Shown one piece after another: positions 9,398 to 17,502 of a stretch of 64,000 nt of DNA. The DNA is from Pseudobdellovibrionaceae bacterium. GTDB lineage: Bacteria; Bdellovibrionota; Bdellovibrionia; Bdellovibrionales; UBA1609. Position 1 is the first letter of the stretch. Each line of letters opens with the position of its first letter. The position numbers were made by a program, and so were the translations under genes. The notes beneath the pieces are model-generated. The model made no database searches, was not told the DNA's origin, and worked only from the letters and a program-made list of their open reading frames with translations. The stretch spans positions 124,001-188,000 of the forward strand of contig JAMLIO010000006.1 of assembly GCA_023954155.1 (NCBI GenBank), read 5' to 3'.

Positions 9398-10582
9398 ATG
9401 CTGAGAATCACTGCACACCACCTCTTACTGATCCTCAAAGTCCTTATAGGTTTGATTGTGCTTTATGGTACTTCCGCACAAGCCGCAAACCAATGCCGTG
9501 GATATCTCAGTGACGCTCCTCTGCCTCGACTTTCTCAAACCCAACCTGTTTTTGAAAGAACTTGGAACCGCTATCAAGACACAGCCAAAGACCGCAAACT
9601 TTTACGCGACCACATCCAAGCCACAACAGATCATCTCAAGGCACACGGGATAGAGCACTCTATGTCTAATAACAAGATTGTGATCCTTCCCACACAGGCC
9701 ACAGAGATCAACCGATTTGCTGAGCGGGTTTTTAATCGCCATCAAGTCCTTACATTTTATGATCCCAGACAACTGGCGCAAAGAGGCTGTGAGGCTTGTG
9801 TCGAGTACAGTGCCCTGTCTTTGACTCCGAATTATTTGGGCATCTCCCACGAAGCCCTGCGCACAGGACGTCTGACCCCTGCTGAGTATCATGAGTGGCG
9901 ACACCTTGTTGAAATTGCGAAGTACACCCAAGACCGCACAACTCCCCTTCTGTCTGGAGAACTTAGAACTGTCACTCGACAGGCAGGTAAACGCAAATTC
10001 ATTCAAAATTTCAGCTTCGAAGAGTTCTTCACTTACTATACTGAATCCAGTGCGACGATGGCTCTCTACCGACAAGGTAAGGTTGGCAAACGCGCTACAC
10101 TTTTACGCTTAGAGGATAACTTTGAATTTTTGCACGCCTACGCTGCTGAAATTTTAGATCCCCTAGGCATAGCACAAAGCACGATTTACCGAAGCTTTAA
10201 ACATAATGGCGCACCCAAAATGTTTCAAAATCTCAACTTCGATGCCGATCACCTTATTGCTTTTAAAGGGAATATCGGATTTGATTTCACCCCAATTGCC
10301 AATGATAAATATCGAGTTCGTTTACGCTTAAGTACAAATAATTTTAGTTTTACTATGATGCTCAAAGAGCCTATGGCCTTTGCTACCACTGGTCGTAATG
10401 GCATCCCACTTCTGACACTTGCCGAGTTTGAAACTCTGACACAAAAAGCCTACTCTCAAATTTTAGATGCCAATATGGCCATTTTAAATCTCTACGATCT
10501 GACAAGCCAGCCACGCAAAACCATTGAGGACTACCAAAACCTTTTAAACGACTACAGATTGACCATTCAGCCTTACCAATAA
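9398..10582 (+). CDS. Exported protein with HEXXH motif, possible metallopeptidase
   Basis: A 394-residue protein with a signal peptide (LLLILKVLIGLIVLYGTSAQA). HEWRH at 165-169 matches the zinc-binding HEXXH pattern, and Glu208, Glu209 and Glu216 in FEEFFTYYTE could give a third ligand as in gluzincins. A CxxC (CEAC, 131-134) lies before it. I do not recognise a named family, and one HEXXH can occur by chance, though its helical setting and the downstream glutamates fit. It starts ten bases after the rnpB terminator and is likely monocistronic. Confidence 0.7.
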   Translation: MLRITAHHLLLILKVLIGLIVLYGTSAQAANQCRGYLSDAPLPRLSQTQPVFERTWNRYQDTAKDRKLLRDHIQATTDHLKAHGIEHSMSNNKIVILPTQATEINRFAERVFNRHQVLTFYDPRQLAQRGCEACVEYSALSLTPNYLGISHEALRTGRLTPAEYHEWRHLVEIAKYTQDRTTPLLSGELRTVTRQAGKRKFIQNFSFEEFFTYYTESSATMALYRQGKVGKRATLLRLEDNFEFLHAYAAEILDPLGIAQSTIYRSFKHNGAPKMFQNLNFDADHLIAFKGNIGFDFTPIANDKYRVRLRLSTNNFSFTMMLKEPMAFATTGRNGIPLLTLAEFETLTQKAYSQILDANMAILNLYDLTSQPRKTIEDYQNLLNDYRLTIQPYQ

Positions 10583-10792
10583 AAAACCACCAAGAAAACG
10601 ACACAAGCTTCTTAATACTGTTCGACGGTACGGTTGCGTGCGCTTCAAAACACATTAGAGTTCTTGCCGCCTAGGCTTTTGAATACAATGAATTTAGGAT
10701 CCAAGCGTATGACGCTGATAGCACCACAATGGGATTTGACTACCGCCCTCTTTGTTCGCTAGTTTAACAGCACTCTTACTGAAAGGCTTTTT

Positions 10793-11488
10793 ATGTTGAT
10801 TCTTGGACTAGATTTAGAAACCTCTGGGCTTGATTGGCAAAAAGATCAAATCATCGAAGTGGGTGCCGTGCTTTGGGATACAGAAACCCAATCCCCTAAA
10901 AAGATCATCAATGAATTGATCTATCACGACCGTCTAGAGCTTCCCCAAGAAGTGCAAAATATCACAGGAATCAAAAGCTCCGACCTTAAAGAGTACGGCG
11001 TGCCTTTAAGTGATGCGCTTAAAGCCGTCAGTAAATTAGAAGAAAAAGCTCAGTTCTTGGTGGGACACAACGCTGTCAACTTTGACTCTTTATTTTTAAA
11101 TCAAGCCTTTCAAGAGTATCAAATGCCGAAATTGAAAAAACCATGGATTGATACGCTAACAGATGTGCCCTACCAGCAAGAGATCAAAACGCGCAAGCTC
11201 ACTTATCTGGCTTCAGAACATGGATTTGTAAACCCTTTCTCCCATAGAGCCTTATTTGACGTGCTCACTATGCTTAAGCTTCTTGCGCATTACTCTATAG
11301 AAGAGATTGTAGTGCTGCAGAACTCACCTTTGGTGAAAGTTTTAGCCCATGTGTCTTATGACGATCGCGACAAAGCTCGGCGCCTTGGCTTTCGCTGGGA
11401 CCCACAACAACGTCACTGGTACACCGAAGTGAAAGAGGCCATGTTACCAAGGTTAGATTATCCTTTCGAATACTCTATTGAAGATTAA
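10793..11488 (+). CDS. DnaQ-like 3'-5' exonuclease with C-terminal DUF5710-like segment
   Basis: A 231-residue DEDDh exonuclease related to the epsilon subunit of DNA polymerase III. Asp7 and Glu9 (LGLDLETSGLD), then HNAVNFDS and HRALFDV supply the catalytic acidic residues and the histidine. The last 45 residues (VSYDDRDKARRLGFRWD, then HWYTEV) match the small DUF5710 pattern, often seen at the ends of DNA-processing proteins. No polymerase gene is near, so a repair or RNA-turnover role is as likely as replication proofreading. Confidence 0.82.
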   Translation: MLILGLDLETSGLDWQKDQIIEVGAVLWDTETQSPKKIINELIYHDRLELPQEVQNITGIKSSDLKEYGVPLSDALKAVSKLEEKAQFLVGHNAVNFDSLFLNQAFQEYQMPKLKKPWIDTLTDVPYQQEIKTRKLTYLASEHGFVNPFSHRALFDVLTMLKLLAHYSIEEIVVLQNSPLVKVLAHVSYDDRDKARRLGFRWDPQQRHWYTEVKEAMLPRLDYPFEYSIED

Positions 11489-11518
11489 AACAAAACCCTA
11501 TTCTTTTTAGGAATAGGG
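11486..11518 (-). terminator. Terminator hairpin between convergent genes
   Basis: CCCTATTC (11496-11503) pairs perfectly with GAATAGGG (11511-11518). Read on the minus strand the stem is followed by TTTTGTTTT, so it best suits the minus-strand gene ending at 11615, but it can also slow readthrough from the exonuclease gene. Confidence 0.65.
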
Positions 11519-11614
11519 CTTAAGAACTGAGTTTCTATGAAAACACGGGTTACCAAGAGACACTGGGCCAACCCACGAATAAGGTTGGGTTCTCGGGCCG
11601 ATTACTGAATAAGT

Positions 11615-12346
11615 TTAAGAGCTGAACTTCTCTTGTGAACCTTTGATGGTTTCGTACTCAAAGCATCGGATAAAATCTTTAGCTTCGTACTCTTTTAATA
11701 AAGAGTCGCCTCTTTTGATTTGCAAACGATCTTTAAAATAGTCATCGGTCTCTTCTACAGAGAAGGTCAGATCATCGGTCTTAGCTTCATAAGACTTACC
11801 TGAGATTTCAAGTTTTTTATCTTTTATCAATCCTGCAAATAATTTTCCCGTCTCGTCTTTACCAATTACCGTTTTATCCTTTTGAGCTTTAGCACAATCA
11901 AATTGAATTTCGCTCTTATTGATTTCGATCTTTTTAGGAAACTCACAGGTTGCTTCGGCTACCAAAGAGAGTTTTTGTTGGGGCTTGTGATAAAGATGCA
12001 CTTGCGCCGCACTCTCATCCTTGTTCTTCTGCGCACTCGTACCAATCAAAAGATACTCATCATTGAAATTGTGAATAAAACTGGGTTCACGTCTGACATA
12101 GTCCTTTTCCAATGGATGACTGATCCAATGGATGGTCTTGTCTTTCACAGTCAATTCAATAAGGCAGTAACGCGCAAAAGTGCTACCGTCACTGACCGCA
12201 AATACACCCTTGCTAGGGCTGCTGGCCGTCACTGATCCAAACTCGGCCAAAGCAGCCTGAGCCTGGTGGCCAATATGTATCATTGTGAAACAGATTACTA
12301 GGGCGGAAAATATCCTTGCCGACTTGCGGTTTATGATCTTTGCCAT
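11615..12346 (-). CDS. Exported protein of unknown function
   Basis: 243 residues with a signal peptide (SARIFSALVICFTMIHIGHQAQA). The mature protein is mostly beta strands with a few cysteines (YCLIEL, ATCEFP, FDCAKA, IRCFEY) that could form disulfides in the periplasm. It has no motif I recognise. It stands 74 bases from the start-side neighbour, the DUF1338 gene, and may share its transcript. Confidence 0.65.
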   Translation of the reverse strand: MAKIINRKSARIFSALVICFTMIHIGHQAQAALAEFGSVTASSPSKGVFAVSDGSTFARYCLIELTVKDKTIHWISHPLEKDYVRREPSFIHNFNDEYLLIGTSAQKNKDESAAQVHLYHKPQQKLSLVAEATCEFPKKIEINKSEIQFDCAKAQKDKTVIGKDETGKLFAGLIKDKKLEISGKSYEAKTDDLTFSVEETDDYFKDRLQIKRGDSLLKEYEAKDFIRCFEYETIKGSQEKFSS

Positions 12347-12420
12347 GTCATTCTCCTTGAGCTACATACGTTCAATTTTAGTAACAAACCCAAGGCTTGG
12401 GGAGTCTCCTAGACCCCAAA

Positions 12421-13221
12421 TTACGACCTTTGATTTGTACTCTCAAAGATCTTATCGGCAGATTTAGCCACAAACCCTTGGTATAATTTGCCATTTTCTA
12501 GCGGGTAACGTTTGGCAAACTCATAGTAGCAAGATGGGACAGTAAAATGTCCATCTGAAAAGTCCATTTCTTTTTGAAAGGCCATGGTGGAGCTTTGCTC
12601 TAAATAGTCCTGAGGCGTTCCCTTTACTAGACCTCCACTGTCGTTCATCTGAAAGCCCTTATCCATTAAGAACTGGTTCAGCTCTACAACCTCATCAAAT
12701 GACTTTAAAGTATTCAGATTTACAGTGAAGTGATTCGCACAGAATCCATAGGCATAAAACCAAGCGGCATATTCGCTCTCTTTATATAACCTTTGATATG
12801 TGGCATGCGAAGCTTCCCAACGTCGCCCTGCTGTACAGTACTCTTCGCCCTCTAATTTATCGTGAGGAACTTGCAACACTAGTTTGTTCATCTCATCTTG
12901 AAGCTCTTTAGAAAACTCCTCTAAGAGCAATTCGCTGATAAAAATTTTGGGTTGTGTGGGGTTGTGTTCGTTTTCTAGGTGAATTGCGAAAAGTTTTTTT
13001 GCCTCAAAACGATACTCCCCTTTGGGTTCGTAACCGTAAGCTTTGAAAATTTTAGCCAACTTTTCAATACCCATGTCTGGGTGATTCAATGTGCGGTAGG
13101 CGATATGATCATTCTCAACGACTTCACCGTTTTCTTCTAGTAGGCTATGAATTCTAAAGGCATCTGGATTGAGTTCTGTGTACTGCTTCCAAATTCTATT
13201 AAATAAATTTTCAAGACTCAT
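12421..13221 (-). CDS. DUF1338 protein, 2-oxoadipate dioxygenase/decarboxylase-like
   Basis: About 266 residues of the DUF1338 family. The characterised member HglS is an Fe(II) enzyme of the VOC fold that turns 2-oxoadipate into D-2-hydroxyglutarate in lysine breakdown. DHIAYRTLN near the N-terminus and NHFTVNLN in the middle carry candidate metal-binding histidines. The start at 13221 has GGAG nine bases upstream; an upstream ATG at 13254 lacks this. A lysine 2,3-aminomutase-like gene in the same window hints at amino-acid breakdown, but the two genes are 11 kb apart. Its substrate is uncertain. Confidence 0.78.
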   Translation of the reverse strand: MSLENLFNRIWKQYTELNPDAFRIHSLLEENGEVVENDHIAYRTLNHPDMGIEKLAKIFKAYGYEPKGEYRFEAKKLFAIHLENEHNPTQPKIFISELLLEEFSKELQDEMNKLVLQVPHDKLEGEEYCTAGRRWEASHATYQRLYKESEYAAWFYAYGFCANHFTVNLNTLKSFDEVVELNQFLMDKGFQMNDSGGLVKGTPQDYLEQSSTMAFQKEMDFSDGHFTVPSCYYEFAKRYPLENGKLYQGFVAKSADKIFESTNQRS

Positions 13222-13373
13222 ACTTAAAAGCTCCATGCGTTGGTTTACCTGCATTTTATCGCGGATTCCCTCAATTAAGAATCAATATCGCTATGAGCTA
13301 TGGAATGAGCCAAAATCTTTGAGCCCTCTTCGTCCAGCCTCCCAAAAAGGTGGCTTCATCGTAAATTTTGGAA

Positions 13374-13478
13374 TAGTACGGGTAAAACGGCCAGCATGTT
13401 ATGGAATGAGTTCAATCCGCCGCGAGTTCAATGTTCTAGTAGTACGGGTAAGACGGTCAGCATGTTATGGAATGAGTT
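13374..13478. repeat. Two 39-bp direct repeats overlapping a gene's 3' end
   Basis: 13374-13412 and 13440-13478 are 39-base copies with two differences, spaced 66 bases apart. The core TATGGAATGAG occurs a third time at 13299-13309. On the minus strand each core reads as the end of the FMN reductase gene, Leu-Ile-Pro-stop. The gene's 3' end therefore appears to have been copied downstream. Confidence 0.9.
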
Positions 13479-14019
13479 TGGAGTCCTTTAAAGCCTTGAT
13501 AAAGATGCAATATCTTTCAATTTGGAGTGACCAAAGAGCATCTATCGTCTCGTCAGTAAAAACTTCTCCATCCAAACGGTCCGTGATATTCGGCACAAAA
13601 ATACGTTCAGGATAAATAAAGGCATTTCTGTAACCGAAGACTTGTTGCAAATGCTCCACAGGTCGTAATCCCGCAAAACGAAAGCCCAAACCTAAAAAGG
13701 CCACTGGTCTAAATTCAAATGACTTTGGATACTCCCAAAAATCAATAAAGTACTTTAAAGCCCCAGGCATGGAGCCATTGTACTCGGGACACACAATATA
13801 TAAACCCTTAGCTTTATTCACCTTATCTATCATATCTTCTAAACATTTAGGACGATCCTTGGCCCCATACAAAGCCCCTGAAAGTTTTGAGTAATCTAAG
13901 TCTGCAAGATCAAGAATTTCCACCTTCTCACCGCAGTCTTTGAATTTTTTGGCCGCCACTTTGGCCATAATTTTTGATCTTGAGTTGGGACGGTTTGTGC
14001 CAGAAATAATACAGATCAT
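13465..14019 (-). CDS. NADPH-dependent FMN reductase family protein
   Basis: A 184-residue flavodoxin-like oxidoreductase of the FMN_red family. It opens with ICIISGTNRPNSRS, the loop that binds the FMN phosphate, and CPEYNGSMPGALK is the second signature. These reduce quinones, azo dyes, chromate or FMN using NAD(P)H. The last codons and the stop lie in a short repeat that is present twice more downstream. It is separated by 133 bases from the exported-protein gene on its start side. Confidence 0.85.
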   Translation of the reverse strand: MICIISGTNRPNSRSKIMAKVAAKKFKDCGEKVEILDLADLDYSKLSGALYGAKDRPKCLEDMIDKVNKAKGLYIVCPEYNGSMPGALKYFIDFWEYPKSFEFRPVAFLGLGFRFAGLRPVEHLQQVFGYRNAFIYPERIFVPNITDRLDGEVFTDETIDALWSLQIERYCIFIKALKDSKLIP

Positions 14020-14101
14020 GGGGTTCCTTTTGCTTTTTTCCGTTTTATACTTTTAGCTTTTCATTTGAGTTTCAATTCTGAAATCAAAAGAGTGCTAAAT
14101 C

Positions 14102-14130
14102 CTAATCTAATCTAATCTAATCTAATCTAA
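14102..14130. repeat. CTAAT microsatellite, about 5.8 copies
   Basis: An exact run of the five-base unit CTAAT, 29 bases long, lies in the gap between the FMN reductase start (14019) and the stop of the exported-protein gene (14153). It is in the reductase's upstream region and ends about 80 bases from its start codon. Confidence 0.95.
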
Positions 14131-14152
14131 CTTTATTATTTGCTCTTCATTT

Positions 14153-14707
14153 TTATATTTCAAATGAGATATAAACCATATTCTCATTTTCATAATCCTT
14201 ATCCTTAAGTTCATGAAAAAATAACTTATATCCTACACGAAAGCCAAAAAGATCAAGATGCCTGAACGACAGTGAAAAATCCAAATACGGCGCATCCATA
14301 TCATTGCTGGCCCATCTGTACCCTGGCCCCAAACGAGTACCAATCAAAGACCTTTGCGTCACCTGAAACCAGCGTTGTATTTGCAAGGAAAAGTCTGCTC
14401 CAGAAAAATTATCTCCTCCATCCACGTACCGATGAAACCCTGTAGTCTCAAATCTTAGAAACTGATCTTGCATAGAAAATATCGCGCCCGCACGCATTTC
14501 AGTATAAGAGGCACCTTGATACTTACCTGCAGAGGCCCCAATGGTGGGTTCAAAAAAAATCTCAGCGTAGGCACTTAGACTCGCTAAGCTCACCATCAAT
14601 ACACAGATCGCACTAAAGACACACCCTCTGGCTCTTTCCCAAAAGCCGTACACTTTTACTCCCTCACACAGATGGTCAGACTTGTTGTGGCTCTTCATAA
14701 ATTTCAT
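14153..14707 (-). CDS. Exported beta-rich protein, probable small outer-membrane barrel
   Basis: 184 residues with a long N-terminal region before the hydrophobic core (CVFSAICVLMVSLASLSAYA). The mature part of about 145 residues alternates polar and hydrophobic residues and ends VYISFEI, typical of small outer-membrane barrels. Its ATG at 14707 touches the stop of the HIT gene without a gap; a second ATG at 14698 is possible. It is probably the last gene of the ung-aro-HIT transcript. Confidence 0.65.
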   Translation of the reverse strand: MKFMKSHNKSDHLCEGVKVYGFWERARGCVFSAICVLMVSLASLSAYAEIFFEPTIGASAGKYQGASYTEMRAGAIFSMQDQFLRFETTGFHRYVDGGDNFSGADFSLQIQRWFQVTQRSLIGTRLGPGYRWASNDMDAPYLDFSLSFRHLDLFGFRVGYKLFFHELKDKDYENENMVYISFEI

Positions 14708-15106
14708 CTAATCTTGTCCTAGTTCTTTTCTAAGAGCCTCACACACCTTACGCATCTCTTCTGCTGGTCGCTCTTTTTGTAAAGCTAAATTAAACTCGGT
14801 AGGAGAGTTGGCAGGAATTAAATGATGATGGACATGTGGCACTTCAAAACCTTGAAACATACTGCACACGCGTGCAGCTCCAGTGACTTTTTTAATCGCA
14901 CGCGCCACCTTCTGTGAGGTCAACATCAAATCTGTATAGTCGGCGTCTGACATTTCATAAAACGCATTCACTTCTTTTTTGGGAATCACCAAAGAGTGTC
15001 CCAACTGAACCTGATGTAAAGCCAAAATAGCAATGGTCTTATCGTCCTCATAAATTTTATAGCTGGGAAGTTCACCTTCGATAATTTTTGTAAAAATGCT
15101 GGCCAT
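14708..15106 (-). CDS. HIT-family nucleotide hydrolase
   Basis: A 132-residue histidine triad protein. The motif HVHHHLIP near residues 91-98 carries the HxHxHxx pattern whose middle histidine attacks the nucleotide phosphate. HIT proteins hydrolyse adenosine phosphoramidates or dinucleotides in the cytosol. N-terminal FTKIIEGELPSYKIYEDD is the standard opening. It follows the PhoD-like gene by 9 bases and precedes an exported-protein gene with no gap. Confidence 0.9.
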   Translation of the reverse strand: MASIFTKIIEGELPSYKIYEDDKTIAILALHQVQLGHSLVIPKKEVNAFYEMSDADYTDLMLTSQKVARAIKKVTGAARVCSMFQGFEVPHVHHHLIPANSPTEFNLALQKERPAEEMRKVCEALRKELGQD

Positions 15107-15115
15107 TCTGATCTC

Positions 15116-16456
15116 CTATCTCTTTTGTATTTTGTCCATCTGCACATCTTGTTTATATAACACTTCCATGTCAGGGCCAAAAGCTTCTACAGTAATGTCC
15201 CACTTTTCACCCATACGACTGTCTATCAAAGAGTAATTCATCGTTCCCGAACGGCCGTGCATTTGCCTTGGGTTGGGGCGCTCTTTCCACGAGTCAGGAT
15301 ACACTCTAGCATGAATAGCGCTAGAAGTGATCTCGTAGGTTTCGTATCCCAAAATTTCTTTTTCAATTCGCATCATCTCTGATAAATGTCGATCGCCGCT
15401 GACAAAAAATACCTGCGAAGGACTTTGCTTAAGTAGGCTTAAAACATTTTTGAAGTCCTGAGGTCGTCCCCCTTCAAAGGATTCAAATCTATGGTAACCC
15501 CCAAAGAACTGATCCCCTTGAATCAACCATGTAGGCTTTGCCACTTGTAAAGCTTTGATCACTTTGTCGGTTTGGCCTTTTCCCCATTGAGTTTCAACTT
15601 CTCCAAAACGCATCTTCTCTGGGGAACGAAAAGTTCTTGCATCTACAAACACAAATCTTTGTGAGGGCATTTCAAAAATAAATCCAGCACCCTCTAACTG
15701 TTTCACCACTTGGGTTTCTGCTAAGGGATAAAAGCTTCTAAAAACTTTTAAGCTCACCTCTTTATAAGGGAAATTTCTGTCCCCATTGTTGATGCCATAA
15801 TCATGATCATCCCATATCGCCAAAGTAGGAGTCAGTTCTGAGGATCTATAAAATAAAAGTTTATTCCAGGTTTCAATATAACGACGCCATAACATGGCCT
15901 CATGAGCTAGTGCTTTATCTTTAAGATGATTTTCTTTAGACATCCCGTAATCTGCATACACATTGTCCCCAATAAGGAAAGTGTAATCAGGCAGTTGTGT
16001 AAGGTAATTGCTCCACATTTTGAACTGCTCCAAAACATAAGCATCATTCATACAGGAGACCACACCAAATTTGATGTCTTTTTTAGTCAAGTCTATGGTT
16101 TTGAATACCCTTTGATCCACCACTTTGCCATTTTTTAAAACCTGAAGTGTGTAACGTTCTGTGGGATTAAGTTTCGTGTATTTAAGTTGATGTATGACGT
16201 AGGCGTTTCTTGCTGTTTGTACGTCGGTGCGCTCTACAAAAGTGTGATCTTGTTCATTAGCGTTTAAAACTTTAAAATCTAAGCTGTCATCTTTGGGGGA
16301 TAACACTGTGATCACAGAAAGCGTATCTGTTGTAAGGCCCTGCATGATAGGATAGGGTTGTAAATCCAATTCTTTTTTATACTCTACCAAATCTTTAGGT
16401 ATATGTTGGCAGCCCCAAATCAAAACCATCATGATCAGATACACCAAACTTCTCAT
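15116..16456 (-). CDS. PhoD-like metallophosphatase, lipoprotein
   Basis: About 446 residues with a short signal peptide ending in the lipobox-like LIWGC. The metallophosphatase set is visible: FGVVSCMND, FLIGDNVYADYG, IWDDHDYG, WLIQGDQFF and SGDRHLSE supply the metal-binding Asp, Asn and His residues of the PhoD/alkaline phosphatase D group. It probably removes phosphate from phosphodiesters or monoesters at the cell surface. The start at 16456 has GGAG nine bases upstream; an earlier ATG at 16480 overlaps the aroC stop as ATGA but has no such site. Confidence 0.82.
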   Translation of the reverse strand: MRSLVYLIMMVLIWGCQHIPKDLVEYKKELDLQPYPIMQGLTTDTLSVITVLSPKDDSLDFKVLNANEQDHTFVERTDVQTARNAYVIHQLKYTKLNPTERYTLQVLKNGKVVDQRVFKTIDLTKKDIKFGVVSCMNDAYVLEQFKMWSNYLTQLPDYTFLIGDNVYADYGMSKENHLKDKALAHEAMLWRRYIETWNKLLFYRSSELTPTLAIWDDHDYGINNGDRNFPYKEVSLKVFRSFYPLAETQVVKQLEGAGFIFEMPSQRFVFVDARTFRSPEKMRFGEVETQWGKGQTDKVIKALQVAKPTWLIQGDQFFGGYHRFESFEGGRPQDFKNVLSLLKQSPSQVFFVSGDRHLSEMMRIEKEILGYETYEITSSAIHARVYPDSWKERPNPRQMHGRSGTMNYSLIDSRMGEKWDITVEAFGPDMEVLYKQDVQMDKIQKR

Positions 16457-16476
16457 TCTAAAGTTCTCCTGCAATT

Positions 16477-17502
16477 TCATCGGACTTTAATGTTGTCCAT
16501 TCTTTTTAATAAATAATGATCCGCTAACACCAACGCCAACATAGATTCCACCACCACAACTGCTCTAGGTAAAATGCACGGATCATGACGCCCTTGCTTT
16601 GCCACGTCCAAAATGCTGGATGTGGGTTTAAACAGCACACTCATAGTAACATCTTCCCCTGAGCTGATTCCGCCCTGGACGCCTCCATAAGCCGATTTCT
16701 GTGCATGATAAAGGGTTCCTTTTTGAAAGACATCTTCGTCACCCAAGCTCACAGAGTTGACAGCCCCGATTGAAAATAAGGCTGCGGCCATATCAGCTTT
16801 AAGTTTACTAAACACAGGCTGTCCTAAACCTGCCTCTAAGCCTGAAATACGAATTTGGATTTTTCCTCCGTAACTCTCTCCCGTCTCTTTGGCTTGCGCC
16901 AATCTTTCTTTAAGAACAGAGACTTGGTGAGCATCTGGGAAAGACAACTCCTCTTTGAGTCCTTCATGCTTATCAAAGCGAGTTTCAAAGTCAGAATAGT
17001 TCAGAGTATTGACAATATCTCCCACCTGCTGCACCCAAACCTGAATTTGAAGTTGAGGATTTAAAATGTCTAAAAGATTTCTGGCAATGGCTCCACCTGC
17101 CACACGGCTTATGGTTTCGCGCCCTGAAGACCTACCACCTCCACGTAAATCCACGTGGGAAAATTTCTCGGTCCATGTTTGATCTGCATGTCCCTGACGA
17201 GGTTTTAAGTTTTGATAGTCTTCTGATTTTTGATTGTGGTTGCGAAAAAGTATCGCAATAGGTGTTCCTAATGTTTTCCCTTCTAAAATTCCACTTAAAA
17301 TTTCAAACTCGTCCGCTTCATTTCTAGAAGTGACAAAGGCATTTTGGCCTGGACGTCGGCGCGCCATATAGGTGTGAAGCCATTTTTCATCAATCTCTAG
17401 CCCTGCAGGACAACCTTCAACAACAACACCCAATCCCACCCCATGGCTTTCACCAAAACTGTGAATTTGAAAAACATGTCCAAACGTATTTTTAAATGTC
17501 AT
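16477..17502 (-). CDS. aroC: Chorismate synthase
   Basis: A 341-residue flavin-dependent enzyme for the last shikimate step, from 5-enolpyruvylshikimate 3-phosphate to chorismate. GESHGVGLG near the start, RPGQNA, GHADQTWTEK, and the RGGGRSSGRET stretch match the family signatures. Its start overlaps the end of the aroK-aroD-aroE gene by 11 bases. The length is slightly short of the usual 350-390 residues but the signatures are present. Confidence 0.95.
   Translation of the reverse strand: MTFKNTFGHVFQIHSFGESHGVGLGVVVEGCPAGLEIDEKWLHTYMARRRPGQNAFVTSRNEADEFEILSGILEGKTLGTPIAILFRNHNQKSEDYQNLKPRQGHADQTWTEKFSHVDLRGGGRSSGRETISRVAGGAIARNLLDILNPQLQIQVWVQQVGDIVNTLNYSDFETRFDKHEGLKEELSFPDAHQVSVLKERLAQAKETGESYGGKIQIRISGLEAGLGQPVFSKLKADMAAALFSIGAVNSVSLGDEDVFQKGTLYHAQKSAYGGVQGGISSGEDVTMSVLFKPTSSILDVAKQGRHDPCILPRAVVVVESMLALVLADHYLLKRMDNIKVR

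Noticed and set aside
9602-10075. Minus-strand frame of 157 codons
   Set aside because: It is antisense to the HEXXH protein gene, which has a signal peptide and normal codon use; the antisense product has no recognisable feature.
16478-16480. Start of the PhoD-like gene overlapping the aroC stop (ATGA)
   Set aside because: The ATG at 16456 has a GGAG site nine bases upstream and gives a compact lipoprotein signal; the overlapping ATG has no such site.
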